64,000 bases of DNA, taken from assembly GCF_014805685.1 (NCBI RefSeq), contig NC_060885.1:13332132-13396131 (forward strand), read 5' to 3'. This stretch comes from Silurus meridionalis. Its lineage: Eukaryota; Chordata; Actinopteri; Siluriformes; Siluridae. Positions 49,417 through 63,097 of the stretch are shown here, piece by piece. The position numbers and the translations under genes are program-made. Below the pieces are notes generated by a model. It made no database searches. It had not been told where the DNA came from and worked only from the letters and a program-made list of their open reading frames with translations. Within the stretch, counting starts at the first letter, position 1. Every line of letters begins with the position of its first letter.

Positions 49417-49422
49417 TTTATT
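49417..49422 (-). terminator. Candidate poly(A) signal of plac9-like gene
   Basis: AATAAA on the minus strand, 470 bases after the stop codon. It is AT-rich surroundings, so chance occurrence is possible. Confidence 0.35.
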
Positions 49423-49891
49423 ATTAATTATATTATTATTATATTACACAAATATTACTTTTTAAAATAAATGTAAGAATCTTCAATAAAACATATTTGC
49501 AAACAGGATTCCACACATCTACCTGCAAATATCAGGGAATGAAACCCATCATCTCATATTCATTTTTTTTTATGTCAAACTTAAATAACCTCGTCCTATA
49601 GTAAAAAACAATAAACCTTGCCATTCTGATACTTTTGGAGAGGATTGCATATTAAATATGTAATATTTTGTATAATGGTTCTTTCTTCTTACTTTGTCTT
49701 ACATTGTCTTCAGACCCAGATTAGTTCACACTCAATCTAATCTCCATCTGCACCAGCAGTTCCTCAAAACATTCATATCAAACACTCTTTCATACTTCAG
49801 CATTATCCTGTAAACCTGAAACGAGTATCATTTAGATCACAGTCAACAGCTCTTTCAGTCTTGTACCTTTTAGTTTCTGTCTTTCTTGACC

Positions 49892-52800
49892 TCAGAATTG
49901 TGAAGGAATATTGCTTTCATCAAGTATGTCTACTGCAGGTCCAGTAGTGTCAATGTTCAGGAAGGAGCTCCATTCAGGGGCCTGGATGGTATCGAGCAGC
50001 ACAGCGAGCTCAGCCTCCAGCTTTTGTACCGTCTCCTCGACACGCTGGAGACAAATTCAGAGCAGCACATGTGGAAGAGCACAGAGATTTTAAATTACAA
50101 TAAAAACGCAGATGTGAAGATAGACAAAAAGAAGAAATTTACAGAAGCAGAAGTGGACTTTATTTATAGAAGAATTCTAAACACAAGGTCAAAGAAAGTG
50201 ATGTATTTCAACAAGAGGCTGTAGAGAGACATAAATCATATGATGTAAAGCATTGAAGAATTACAAAAATATGGGAGAAAGTGAACCAAACAACAACATA
50301 AATCAAAAAAAGAAGATTAACAAGTTGAGAGGCAAGGACAAGTGAGCTAGAGAGAAACAAAGATGAGTCATCAGTTGAAAGAATGGACAGAAGACTGGAG
50401 ATAGAGAGAAAGCTGAAGAATATAAAAGGGTGACTTCTCTCATATTCCATTAGAGAGAGAAAGACAGAAACATAGAGAGAGCACCAGAGTCTTCACCATT
50501 ACCTGGAGCTACTTGATGGTATACAGCAACATTTATTGGAGACAGGGTCTCCAATTGTTTATACTTGTTTCATAGCACAAGATCTAAAAATCTAATATTT
50601 ATTTTATTTGGCATGCTTTATTCTCTTTTATGCTTGCTCAAATATTGAAACCGATATGGTAAAAATTAAGCATATGTTCAAAATTAATGTTGCATATTTT
50701 TTATATATTTCTAAAGTAGAATATGAAAGGAAATTCTAGTTTGTTTAGTTGCCATGTCAGCCTGCTTTACTGTCACTTCTTGCTATTTATAAAAGAAAAT
50801 AGTTCAGTTGGGTTCAGTGATGGTTGTAAATTGTTGTTAACAATAAACATTTTCAAAGTGCAGCTTTACAGAAATCCAGATAAAAAATTTTATGAAAGAT
50901 TATGCGTAATGAGTCAGCCAGAGGCAACATCAGCACAGAACAACTAAAGAAAAAGAGTGATTTATATTTACAGTAAACCAGGCAATAAAAGCAATGATTA
51001 ATCTAAAATCTTCTTCTGCTAGAAATATGGGTTATTAAAGATCATTCATTAACCCTGCATAATAATTGTATCATAATATAATATAATATAATATAATATA
51101 ATATAATATAATATAATATAATATAATATAATATAATAATTAATTAATAATTTGCACTTAAGAGACTAAGAGAGAAATTCAGAGAAGTATACAGATCACC
51201 TTTTCCACTGCATCCAGTCTGTCATTAAGGTTGCTGTTGCTGTTTTCCTTGCAGGGTGCTGTGTGATCTTTTCTGCTTTCAGGATCAATCTCAGGAACTG
51301 TATCACAAACAGAATGCAAATCATCATCATCATTGCTCAAAGCAAACAAACCCTATTTTATTGACTTCCTTTTTCTTGCAGGTAATGTCATATATAGATA
51401 TAGAAAAGCTCATGTGTTTATATATCGGACAGACACAAAAGGAAAACATTAAGAGAATGTGTAACAGGTTGTAACCTTGTGGTTCATCACAGCTTTGTCA
51501 CAGACCTGATTAGGAATTTAAATACTGTAATAAAACATGACAAAAAAAACCCTGTATCCGAGTCAAAATAAGTACATTTTCTCTATTTATTTCTTTTGAT
51601 CTCTCTGTAAAAGTATCCCACATCAATAGTGAATTATAGAATAACCATGACAAAATTGACAAACAAAATGAGTGAATTAACATTTTAATATTTATGAAAA
51701 AACATTATTCAAACAAACAAACAAATAAATCAATGTATAAATCGAGGTAAGTCAAAAAGCTGCATTAAAGGTTAGACTAAAAATAAAAGTCTAAAGGCCA
51801 AAGATCAAATTGTAAATTTAGTAGAATTAGGTAGGAAATGCATTTTTCTTGTCTCGCTTTAGATTTTCTTATGATCTCTCATGACCTCAACATTCAACAA
51901 TGACTACAAAAGGTAATGCGCATTATTTCCACAGCAGCAGGTGATTAGGCACAATGGCAGTATTTGCACTTTAATAATATTCCATATCAGTCATTTCTTT
52001 GTTTTGGAAACTTTAAAGTATTAATCTTGGTGCTACATAAAAAGATTGAAGAAAGCAAGCTGTATGTTTGCATACAGTTTCCTGCTACAGCATTTTCACT
52101 CATAAACACACCAGGAGGGCTACACAAGCTGAGCCAGATGTCATGCTGCCACACTGAGTGTTTCCATGACATCACTGAATTACAGTCCTGACACTGCCTT
52201 CCACACGCTGAGAGAAGAAAATGACATAAATCCAACTCACAAATTACAACTCACATGAGAGCAGTTTTCTCTCTTAACAGCGTAAGTTGGCTGAAGGAAA
52301 TGTAAATATAACCTCTTGTCCCATTAGACCCATAACAATGTTTGGACCACATTTCATCTATAGCTCATGTTATTCCACTTTACATCATGTCTCTTTTGTG
52401 TTAAGAAAAAAAAAGCGTTGAGGTGGGTAGGTTTGAATTTAATGCATTGCCTAAAACTTTGTTTTCCTGTCTGGCAGGTATTGTTTTAATCTTGAGTTTT
52501 TCTGTTCTTGCTATTCATACTATGGCTTGGACAATACAATTAACTTGGGTTTCTGCACCCTTTCTATTTAACATTGTGTATTGTGATATTGTGTTAAACA
52601 GATCTGAGCTGATAAACAGTTCGCTATGCTCAGTATCAACCACCACTACTAAGGTGACTTGCAAATTAAGCAGAATTAAAACATAACTATTAAATATAGC
52701 CGTGTCCTGTATTTAAGACATGAGAAAATGTATGAACACAGGTGGCTCAGGCTCATGAGGTCAGAAGAATGCTCACATCACCAGCTGCTGCCTCTGCTGG

Positions 52801-54791
52801 ATTCAACCATCTAAAGTAGAAAAGACGAACACTGATTCGATGCCAAACAAATATCTCAGATTACAGTGCTGCTAATATATTTCTAATAATAAATTATTTT
52901 CTAATAAATTAGATTCAGTTATCTCTGGCTGGAATGGTGATTTATAAGCAGTGAAAGACAATTAAAGCAAGGACATGGTAAAAAGGTTGTGGATGTAGTT
53001 GGGTGTTCTTAGTCATGTGATCAAAAAAAAAAAAAAAAAAAGAATTCGTCATATGAAACAGGGCACATACTGTATGCTTTATTGAAGGAAAATCACTGAT
53101 TCAGTGTGGCACAAAAGTCTAAAACCACATTTTTACTACCTTTACATCTTATTTATTTACAACTAAAATTAGATTAATTAAGATTATGAAATGCAAAAAA
53201 TAGCATCTTTGGGAGTGAACATAACTTCATTATAGTCAGATTGACCAAATATTTGTGTTTTGAGTAATAAGTTATTTTAAACAAAATAAAAGATTATTTA
53301 CTTGCTATATTCTTTTTCTTGTTAAAAGATTTGAATTGTATTATTTTGTTGGCATTCAATTTTGCATCTTTCCAGACATACTGTAAATGCTAAAAATCTG
53401 TAAAATTATCTTCAAACAGAACATCTCAAACTTGAGGTTATAAAAATGTAGACTAAGTTTTATAACAACGTTTTCATTTCTTATTATTTCTTGCAAAAAG
53501 CTCATTATTTCAATGTAAGCACATATTTGGCCTTGTTATCATTTGTTTAAACATGGATCATCAGACATTATGATCATGATGAATAATTAATTATTGAGTG
53601 CTGTTATGCTGTTACCACCCCAAAACCTTCAGACCAAACAGATTCAAGGTACTGTGGTTTAACAGATAACATTGTACACTCTAGATACATGAGAGAATTG
53701 GATCATCTTATCTCGCATGTCACTTCAGTATTGTTCAGTATGCAATGCAAATTCATTTTCTACATGATTATGATCATTATTCATCAAGATATTCTGAAAT
53801 GCATGTAAATATTTATAATTTTACTCATGTTTTTTGTTGATAATACAATTTGTAAAGAACATTGTTTGTATAACATTTCAATGTAAAACTGAAGCATTTT
53901 TACTAGAGGTCTCTTTCACTAGAGATTTTGAATCCAACTGTTTATAATGTAGAAAGCAGAATTAAACTCTCAGGGTGTAGTTATAAAAAAAATATGGAGG
54001 TTCTTGTTCTGTAGCTTTTTGCCTGAACAGCTGCTCCAAAAAAAAAGGAAAAAACCAAGAAAAATCTCCAACTTATTAGTAAATCTCAACTATCTGTGCC
54101 TCTTGGGATATTTCCTTGATTAATACAAACAGAAAGACAAAGTAAGTGAGAGCTAGAGCGTCTCAATTTGCCTATGACTTTTTTCTGTTCTCATTCTTAT
54201 GAAATGAGATCACACACATTTGACCAATTATGTTGGATTTCTCCTCCAGGAAAGTTTCAAGGCACTATCATCTTACATGGTACATGTTTCTTGTCACAGA
54301 TAACAAAGAAAATTACATTAAATCCAAATTATGAGCTTTAACTGTAAATGTGCTGTAATAGCTGTAGTGACGGATTTTGTCTGATGTGTGAAATGTCTTG
54401 TCTCTTGCAAGGTTTTGCTGCTCTGTCATTCAGAAGAGAACAAGCCAAATCAAAACCAGATGCTCTGTCATGTAAAAACAGTACATGCACGCATAGATTT
54501 TGTGCATCCAATATTTGCCTACTTGAACCTTTACCATTAACTTTTTATCTATTACTGCTAAAACTTCCAGGAACTTCTTCACAGACTGTTAAATCATTTG
54601 TACTAAGAGGTAAGTGTGTAGACTGTTTAGCTTATTCTAATTTTAAATTCATGCAGTCTCTTATGAAAATGTTTACCCTTCCCCATCCTCCTCTTATACA
54701 TTTTCACTCTCACCCAGTCACGGCTCTTACCTGCCAACATGTGACCAATAAGAAGGAGAAAGAGAGCAACACAGATGAACCGGTAGGCCAT
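49892..54791 (-). CDS. plac9: Placenta-specific protein 9-like small secreted protein
   Basis: Three coding exons on the minus strand: 54791-54731, 51297-51200, 50044-49892 (TGA at 49894-49892), 103 codons, phases 1 and 0, all GT-AG. Residues 1-20 (MAYRFICVALFLLLIGHMLA) are a clear signal peptide, with the first intron inside the next codon. Then VPEIDPESRKDHTAPCKENS, NLNDRLDAVEKRVEETVQKL and EAELAVLLDTIQAPEW form one Cys and a short amphipathic coiled coil, followed by an acidic tail ending ESNIPSQF. Length and layout (signal peptide, single Cys before RLDxxEexVexTV, coiled coil, Pro/Asp tail) fit vertebrate PLAC9, about 97 residues in human. Its molecular role is not established. A 5'UTR intron joins an exon ending at 54953 (donor GTAAGT) to the acceptor CTTCTCTAG at 54817. 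Head to head with the dehydratase-like gene. The family call is by eye. Confidence 0.78.
50045..51199. other. plac9-like intron 2 with TAATA repeat
   Basis: Contains (TAATA)n at 51072-51137. No other feature is recognised. Confidence 0.55.
51072..51137. repeat. (ATAAT)n pentanucleotide microsatellite
   Basis: About 13 tandem units of ATAAT within the second intron of the plac9-like gene. Confidence 0.95.
51298..54730. other. plac9-like intron 1
   Basis: AT-rich. It holds a poly(A) run (53023-53041) and, at 53570-53764, one arm of an inverted duplication whose partner lies in the neighbouring gene. The 151-codon plus-strand frame at 54348-54803 runs antisense over the signal-peptide exon and is not supported. 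Confidence 0.5.
53570..53764. repeat. Inverted duplication, arm 1
   Basis: It matches the reverse complement of 57780-57999: GCTGTTACCACCCCAAAA, TTCAGACCAAACAGATTCAA, GTGGTTTAACAGATAACATT and GATACATGAGAGAATT occur in the same order. Identity looks like about 80-85 percent apart from a short gap. Confidence 0.85.
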
Positions 54792-54816
54792 GGCTCTGAG
54801 TAAATACACAGGCCAG

Positions 54817-55100
54817 CTAGAGAAGAAAGGCAGGTTACAGTAAAATCATAAACACAGGCAATACCAGAATATACTAGAGTTAGCAAAGAACGTTTATGAG
54901 TGAAAAGGTAATGGAGTGAAAATGAGGGGGAGAAACAGGGAGAGGAACTTACCCAAAAAATGTTTGCGGCCTATAGTAGGTAGCTCAGTGTAGCGCCTCT
55001 TCCTTTTTCACTCTACACTTCGCCTCTTTTCCTAATGAAAACACTGAGTGCAGGACAAATGTGTTCTCTTTTTGGAGGAGGGTAAGGCGAGACACTAAGG
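54817..55100 (-). promoter_or_regulatory. 5'UTR exon and promoter region of plac9-like gene
   Basis: The donor TGGGTAAGT sits at 54953 and the acceptor TTTCTTCTCTAG ends at 54817 (minus strand); exon sequence would lie upstream of 54953. No clear TATA box was found above it. The start site is therefore a guess between about 54960 and 55100. Confidence 0.4.
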
Positions 55101-56338
55101 CTAGTAAGAAAGAGAGAGAGGGAAGGGGTTGGGTGTGCGGTTGTACAGTGGGTTGCTGGGCTGAGCCTGTTTTTTCACCAGCAGAATTGAAAAACAGCTG
55201 AAGTCAAGCCAACAATTGCAGGAAATACAGTATGCACAAGCAAGCTATGCACGTGGAACTAACTACTACTAACTCATTGATAAAGAAAAGCAATATTTGT
55301 TTTGTTTACAAGTCATTATTCTGATTTACTCCATTAATCTATTTTCCGAAATATATCAAATCAGATAGCTCTTTAAACTGGTTAGCTTTTATTCTTTGCT
55401 CATCAGAGACGACCTGTTTTATTGTTTATTCCTATCCCTGTTCGGAAGTTTAACTATTACACAGAAATTTCAAATCACTTTTAATGTTGGATTAGTGATG
55501 CATTTCATACTGGTATAAAAAATATTTTTTAATACGAATCTTTGCCTGATTGAACAAAAACAAAGATTCTATTTGTTTTTGTTTAGTTGGTTTATTAGAA
55601 ATGCAATTGTATGCATATTTAATTAGATTAAGCCTCATTTGTGTAAATAAAGAAAATTCCAATACAAAACATGCTTATAAGCAATCCCTTGGCGAGGACT
55701 GATTGTGATTTCTATTGTTTAAATAAATACCATATTTTCTTGTTGTGTGTGAAATAAATTGGGAATATTTAAATGTAGACTGAAAAAATTGTTTGACAAT
55801 TAGATTTAATTTAAGGACACCATTGTATTAATGTTCCTGATACAGTTTTCTATTTTGTTCCACAAAATTTATTTTGTTCCACTATGAAATGGCTGAACTT
55901 ATTCCCTGTCTAAGCCTGGACTGTCTGAGAACATACACACTGCTGCAGATGTTAACTACAGACAGACAATATCGTAGAGGAAAGTGGAATTGTCTCTTTC
56001 ATTCATCACAGAGAGACCTGAGAACAATGATTCTTAAGCGTTAAATCTCTATCCATCCAGTTATCTGATCATCCCACGTCATGGCTCAGTTTAAACTGGG
56101 ACTGAGACAGGAATAGAGTCCAAGGCTTGGCCAGCAGAGACCCAGAGCCCAGGAAGTGGCAGGTATTTGTCTATAGGTAATCCCTCTTAAATAGTCTCAG
56201 TGAGCACATTAGAGTCATGCAGTACAACAGAGTGAGTAGAACAGCACACTGTTACTGCATCTGTACTTTCAACCCACAGATTAAACCAGATAAAAGCTGG
56301 AGTTATTGTCTCAATAACTCAATAACTCAAAATTCAGA
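55101..56338. promoter_or_regulatory. Divergent intergenic region between plac9-like and dehydratase-like genes
   Basis: About 1.3 kb between two genes transcribed away from each other. On the plus side a TATA-like GATAAAAG lies at 56289-56296, about 45 bases before the ATG. Alternatively CTTTCAACCCACAG (to 56279) could be an acceptor for an upstream 5'UTR exon. No CpG-rich stretch. Confidence 0.35.
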
Positions 56339-59300
56339 ATGAATTTCGCTGCCCAGTATTTCTTCACAAACTATGTGGCGGAGAACTCACCAGCACGCAA
56401 GGGATTCCGTGACATTGAGGACTACGACCCCTTCTGGCACAGGTGGGAAATTTCATTCTTAAATTTCTATAGAGTCTCTGACCTCAAGGTTAGAGATTCT
56501 AACATTGTGTGTATTGTATGTGAGAGTCTCTAACCTCAAGGAACCTCAAACATGAAAGGTTCCTCTCAATATATCAATTCATTACTAGACTCTGTAGTTC
56601 TTACTCAGTTCTAGATTTTCCTGCATGTGCTCATATTGACTTTTCCAATTAAAAACATCCTGCGCTCGTTATACACATAGCAGGCATTACTACTTTCATA
56701 TATACTATGTGTATATTACATAGAGGTTCAATATAATCCAAAACATATATTACACTTAAATTCATCTAATGCCATTCCAACACTGAGGGTCAGGACTTGA
56801 CAACAATTACTATCCCAAAGGCAAAATCATATGGTTTTCTTGCCAATGTAGTGTTTTTGTCTTCCTACACTTCCCTAACATTTAAAAACATAGAAGCCTC
56901 TTCCTTATTTTCATATTTAATGTGCAGCACAATGTAATCTACTGCTCTGCATAATGTGACCCTTAGATCCTCACTTTTTTGTATGTTTTTGGTAATCCAG
57001 CATTTAGTAGATTATCTGCAGAGATGGCAACAGTACACACAGCTTTTACTTAAAAAGAAGTGCAGATACTCATGTTTTAATAAGACTTTAAAAAGTTGAA
57101 GTACTGACTACACTAAAGTAAAGAAGTACATGTATGTAAGTAAAAAGTAGACATTACTACTACCTGTTTTAGTGGCACCCTGGTAACTGGACCTCACATC
57201 ATATTAATTACATTGACACAAAATAATTTAAAATTGTGTTACCTAATGAATGTATCCAGGCTGAACAACCACCATATAGAACACAAGCAGAGTGAAGATG
57301 ATGATGATGATGATCAGGTGATCAGGAATGTCTCTGTTCTCAGTCATGATTACATCACTGACTCCCTCTGTCTCATCAAAGTTAACCCCAGACTTCCTGT
57401 TGCCTTCTGCCTGCTCATTTTTTCTTCCTATACTAACCTACATCTGTGGTGTGTGAGAGCCAGAATTCATACACCAGTGGTAGATTGAAAAAGTCATGCA
57501 ATGACAAGAACTAGTTAATGGGCTGAAAACGGCACACAATTAGAAGAAATATTAATTAAAAAAATAGATTAAAACTAAAGTAATGAGCCTGTTTTAAAAA
57601 TGTAAGAAGTAGAAAGTACAGATATTTCTGTAAAAATAAAAGCATAAGGTTGTTTGAAAAATAAACAGTGAAGTACTGATAGCAGAAAAATCTACTTAAG
57701 AACAGTAACAAAGTATTTGTACTTCATTACATCCCATCTCTGATTATCAATTACTGTTTTCATCTGTAGGATGAAAAAGTGTAGAAAATGAATCTGCATT
57801 ACATACTGTAGTGTCCAACAATATCTGTATTAAGAACAATATTGAAGTGACATGCTCAATCAGATGATCTAATTCTCTCATGTATCTTGAGTGTGTAATG
57901 TTATCTGTTAAACCACAGAAATTGAATCTGTTTGGTCTGAAGTTTTTGGGGTGGTAACAGCAGAACAAGACTCAGTAATTCATTATTCATCATGATCATT
58001 TCTTTACATTCAAAAATGTAAGAATGTGTAATACCTTTCAAATGACATTGATTATGATTATGACACTGAAAGACAGACATTGTCTTTATGCCGGTGCTTT
58101 AAAGTTGACTCGAAAACAACAAGAATATCATTGTCAGATCAGTATATGTTATCAGCTCACACACACACACACAATCGTATCTCTGGTATCACACTGAAAA
58201 TGGAATTTGAGGAAAAATAGGTTGAATACATACTATCACTTCGTTTAATTGTCTTTTTCAATCTTTGTCTCTAAACATATGTTTCTTGGCAGCAGTTCCA
58301 TAGATCGTTAGTCACTCCTGATTTAGTTTAGAAAGAAATCACTATATTTCCATCTAAATGTATTACATTAAACAAAAATATGATATGGAAAATAAATGAG
58401 GTACTTTTTTCTTTAACAAAGATTTCTGCCTTTCTTCAGCAATAATGATCAGCCTTTGAGCAGCAGCATAAAGTCATGCTCCTTCCATGAAGGCAGATGC
58501 CAAAAAGACATCATCAGCAATGGAGTCCTTTCCCATCGATCCACCCTCATCTGCCCAGAGCGTCTCCGAGACTTTGGTGCTGAAGAGTACTTGAATGGAG
58601 ACGTGAGACCCTTTATAACCAAAGTGATGGAAGTGCCTGAGATAAAACTAAAGGCACCTCCTAAACCCGCCATCAAAATCAACAAGGACTACATGCCTTC
58701 ACTCAAGCCACCTCTTGCTGAGTGCCTTGTCTTTGAGGACATCAGTGCAGCAGCATTAAATATCCAACAGTCAGGAATTCAGAAGACCCCCTGCACAGTA
58801 TGTCATCCAATCTCAGTTGCTAGCAGGACTTGAAAAATGGCCACCCGCATGAGCAACATTCTGTATAAACATTTTGACAAGATATTCTTTAACCTCTAAA
58901 CAATATTCTGGCCCGACTCAAATTTTTGTCTAAACAGCTAATATAAAGATAAATGGCCTGTTTGTTTTTCAAAAAAATATTTTCCGTTTAGAAACATTTG
59001 AAACTTTTTGGAGGAGGTGAGAAGGTTTGTTTGGGATTGAGGTTGTGTCCTGCTGGTTTTCATACTGTAAATACTTGCTGCCTTCATGCTTAGTTTCAGG
59101 AAGAATGAAAAACATTTAGAGGTCTTGAATAAACAAACTATCATCCAACTCTGATGCAGAACAAACAAGTTATCTGTTTTGCTTTTTAGTACTCTAGATT
59201 ATCCAAACTCTACGGAATGGAGATTTATCTGAAGAAAGAGTACCTCCACTACACAGGTTCAGTAAAGGAGAGAGGAGTTTTGTATCTGCTGTCTTCCCTA

Positions 59301-62000
59301 AAACAGGTGAAATTTGCATAAATTCAATAAAATGATTTTGGGTAAATCAGTTTATATTAATTAGGTGAGAAAAGTAAGTGGGAACTTATGAAGGACAATA
59401 TTTAAAGCCTTACATAAGTTTACTTTAAAGCAAAAAGCTCCCAGCTCAAGAATGGATAACATGTAGGTTTCCTTTGGATTCTCCATTTTTCTTCATCTGT
59501 CTATAAACATATTGCTATATAGATTGGCTACATTTAAATAGCCCCATAGGTTGTGGAATATTCACTGGATCCACAACAACCCTGAACAGGATGTTAAAAT
59601 AAATAAATAATATTAAAAAATAATAATAATCATTACACCTGTCATGTAACTAGTTGCATTCTTTATACCAATTTAATAGCTTTACCCAGTGCACCTCCAT
59701 CTCCCCACTCCAGGACCTGAAGGGTCAACAATTTGTTTGTAAATGTCATCATGGTTAAAATGATTTTGTCCTTTTCCTTTACTCCAAGAATATCCCTAAA
59801 GTTAATAAAACAAATTAAGAACCTTTAAATTACACTCAGGTTTAAACCAAACTGACACACAATTCTTTATGCAAATTTGTTCAATATAAAATATATATAT
59901 ATTTGCCCATTTTTGCAGGACCAGCAGAAGAAAGGTGTCATTGTGGCCACAGACTGTAATTTCTCCATGGCAGTGGCTCACCATGCAGTGGGGCTGAACA
60001 TCCCAGTCTTTGCAATAATGCCTGCCTACATTTCTCCTCCACGGCTGCGCATGTACCGGGACTATGGGGCCATGGTAATCTCCTATGGCAGCACGGCACG
60101 GGATTCACAAAACCATGCTCGCCATCTGGCCAAGGAGAATGGCTACTTTTGCCTAGAAGAGTGAGCGTTTTTTTAATTCAGTACCACACATTTTAATCAA
60201 AAATACATTATATACATTAAGTGTGTTACATTATACATTAAGTGTGTATTATCATTCTTTACTTAGTAGTTTGGCTTAGTTTTTGTGTGTGTTCATTCAA
60301 GCATTGATTCAACCACCTACCCATCTGTCTCCCTCTCCACCTTGCAGGAATGATAGTATAGTGTACCTGGCAGGTTTGGGTACAGTAGGCATAGAGCTCC
60401 ATGAGCAAGTGCCCAAGCTGGACGCAGTCATTGTGCCTGCTGGGGGACAGAGTGGAGTGCTGGTTGGGACTGCAGCTGCCATCAAACACCTAAACCCTCA
60501 CATCTCAGTCATAGTATTTCTCAACATTGTTCTTTATCGCTATAAAAATGTAGTCAAGTTTATCATTTAAAGCTTATTCTTAGATGTTGTCAAGGATTCA
60601 TAGATGACAGATGGTTTATGCCCGAATTAGTTTAAAGAGGACACTAATTGGTACATCTGGTAGAGTATATTTTTAATAATTATAGTTAAAGCTATTGAAC
60701 AATAAAGAATCATGAATCAAATGGCAAAAAGCCCGGAGAAAAATATACAGCCCATTATCACTGATGAATTATCACTTATTCGAGATATTGTTTTTTCCCC
60801 CCTCTGACAGGGTGTAGAGCCAGAAGAGTTTCCACTTCTACTACAGTCCCTCAGAACAGATTCTTTTGCCAGTGATTTCTCCCACAACACAAATAACAAG
60901 CTTTATAGAGGTATATGAGTTTTCTCCTGCCTTCTGCTTTTCACTTGCCAGCAAATCATATTTTACTTTAAATCTTTTTTTCTTTCTCTTTTCACCATTA
61001 TCTTATTATGATGAGATTCCACATTTAGACCTGAGCTCTTGTTTTGTTTCACAGATTTCACACAGCACTCTTTGGGAGCACACACTTTGCTAATGGCCAA
61101 GAAAATGGTGGATAAAATGATCTCTGTCAGGTATAATGTCTTTTTTATTGCACCTAATTCTGAGTTATTAAAAACATTGTATTCCAATTAAGGTATTCTG
61201 AGATTCACCTCTAAGTAAACTTGGATTTAACATTAAAAATAAATGTAGCTGTTTTGTCATTTATAGTCTGTGGCTCACACAATGGGCTTCATCAAGCTGG
61301 ATACAAAGTCATTCACAAAACTGAGTATAACTTATTTCATAATTGACTTGGGGGTAAAGCATTCCATGAGTGAAAACAAAAAAGTCTAGCTATTAGATTA
61401 GAACAAAATAAATGCTGTGGTATAGAATGAGGATGGGTTAGTGTTTATCTATGGTGGCTGAAGAGTTGCAGTGACTAAGCTTTACTGGTGTATTTTATTT
61501 TATTTAATTTTTTACTTTTTTTAAGCATTCGCTGCTTTCAGCTCTCTGTGGGTTTTATATTATATGGAGATTTGTTGGGATCACTAAATGCAAATCAGTT
61601 GTGCCAAGACCACGCTGGCATTTTACAGATGATTGGCATCAATCAGCAATAACAACAAGTGGATGTGTATATATTTTGTTCAATTTGTCCAACCAAAACA
61701 TTAACACACAACTTTGCTACGGGATGGTCTGTGAGGCCCAGCATTCCCAGTTTGATTAAAACCATAAAACATTTGTTTTAACATTTCTACAGCTACAAAG
61801 AATGAATAAACACAAACAATGCAGAAACACACACGTGCTACATGAAAAAGCTTTCAGCAGACCAAGAAAAAAATAAAGGGCATTCTGTTAGTAATCTAAA
61901 CTTCTTTACTTGTTTTTTTAACCTAATTTACCTTGATAGCATTCATGGTGACGTTAATTTAGATAAGAACAACAAAATATGATCTTGGAGCACAAATTCA

Positions 62001-62077
<77 letters not shown>

Positions 62078-63036
62078 ATATCATATTATGTTGATATATT
62101 GACATATATATTGAAATATTATGAAGTCTCTTATCTTATATATAAGATTATGATTGATTGTTCTTACCATAGGGAGAAAGACAATTTGGTGGCCATGCTG
62201 AGGATTCAGGAATATGAGCACACCATTGTAAATACTGAGGGAGCCATGGGACTGGCAGCCATTTTGGCTGGTCAACTTCCAGAGCTAAAGGGCAAAAGGT
62301 AAGCTGCACTAAAATCAATTTCACATAAACAGCATAAGATCCATGAAGTTACTGAGCAACTTAACTATGAGGATGGATTTGGACTTTAATTAATACAGTC
62401 TGCTAGAATGGATTAGGACTACAATAGGCATGAACAGTTCTGCATTTAAGCACCCATCAGTGAACAGTTCACTGAACAGCACACCTCAACAATGTGAAAA
62501 CCATAATGAATGGACATTAGGTGCCACCCTGATGAGAAAGTTTCCCTTGTGAGTCTGGATCTTCTCAAAGTTTATTCCCCATACCATCTCATGAGCTATT
62601 TTCTTGCCACTGTCCTTGCCACTAGCTTGCTGATTAGGTATAAGTTTTATAATCAATTAATCTCTGGAAAAACTGCTTTGGGACAATGTACATTGTTTAA
62701 AGCGCAATACAAATACATTTGAATTGAATTTAATTTAAGGGCCAGTCAGTGGGAGTAATCCAAATGGAGTTGACACTGTAGATGACATTACAGTGTTAAT
62801 ACACTACACTAGAATGCTATCATAAGAAATAATATCTAAAATAAATTCTAAATGGGGTAATACAGTGCAATTTCATTATTCTGGATAAAAACTAAATATA
62901 CTGATTAATATCAGCATCATTTTAATAGCAACGCCTTTAAAACTATATGTAAAATATGTAATATATGAGGACATTTTCGAAACATTTAAAATGAAAGATG
63001 ACAAGTAGTATCAGAACTATTGTCATAGCTATTGAC

Positions 63037-63097
<61 letters not shown>

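Noticed and set aside
54348..54803. 151-codon plus-strand open frame, Cys-rich
   Set aside because: It runs antisense over the plac9-like signal-peptide exon and its splice sites, shows no domain, and the opposite strand has a consistent multi-exon gene.
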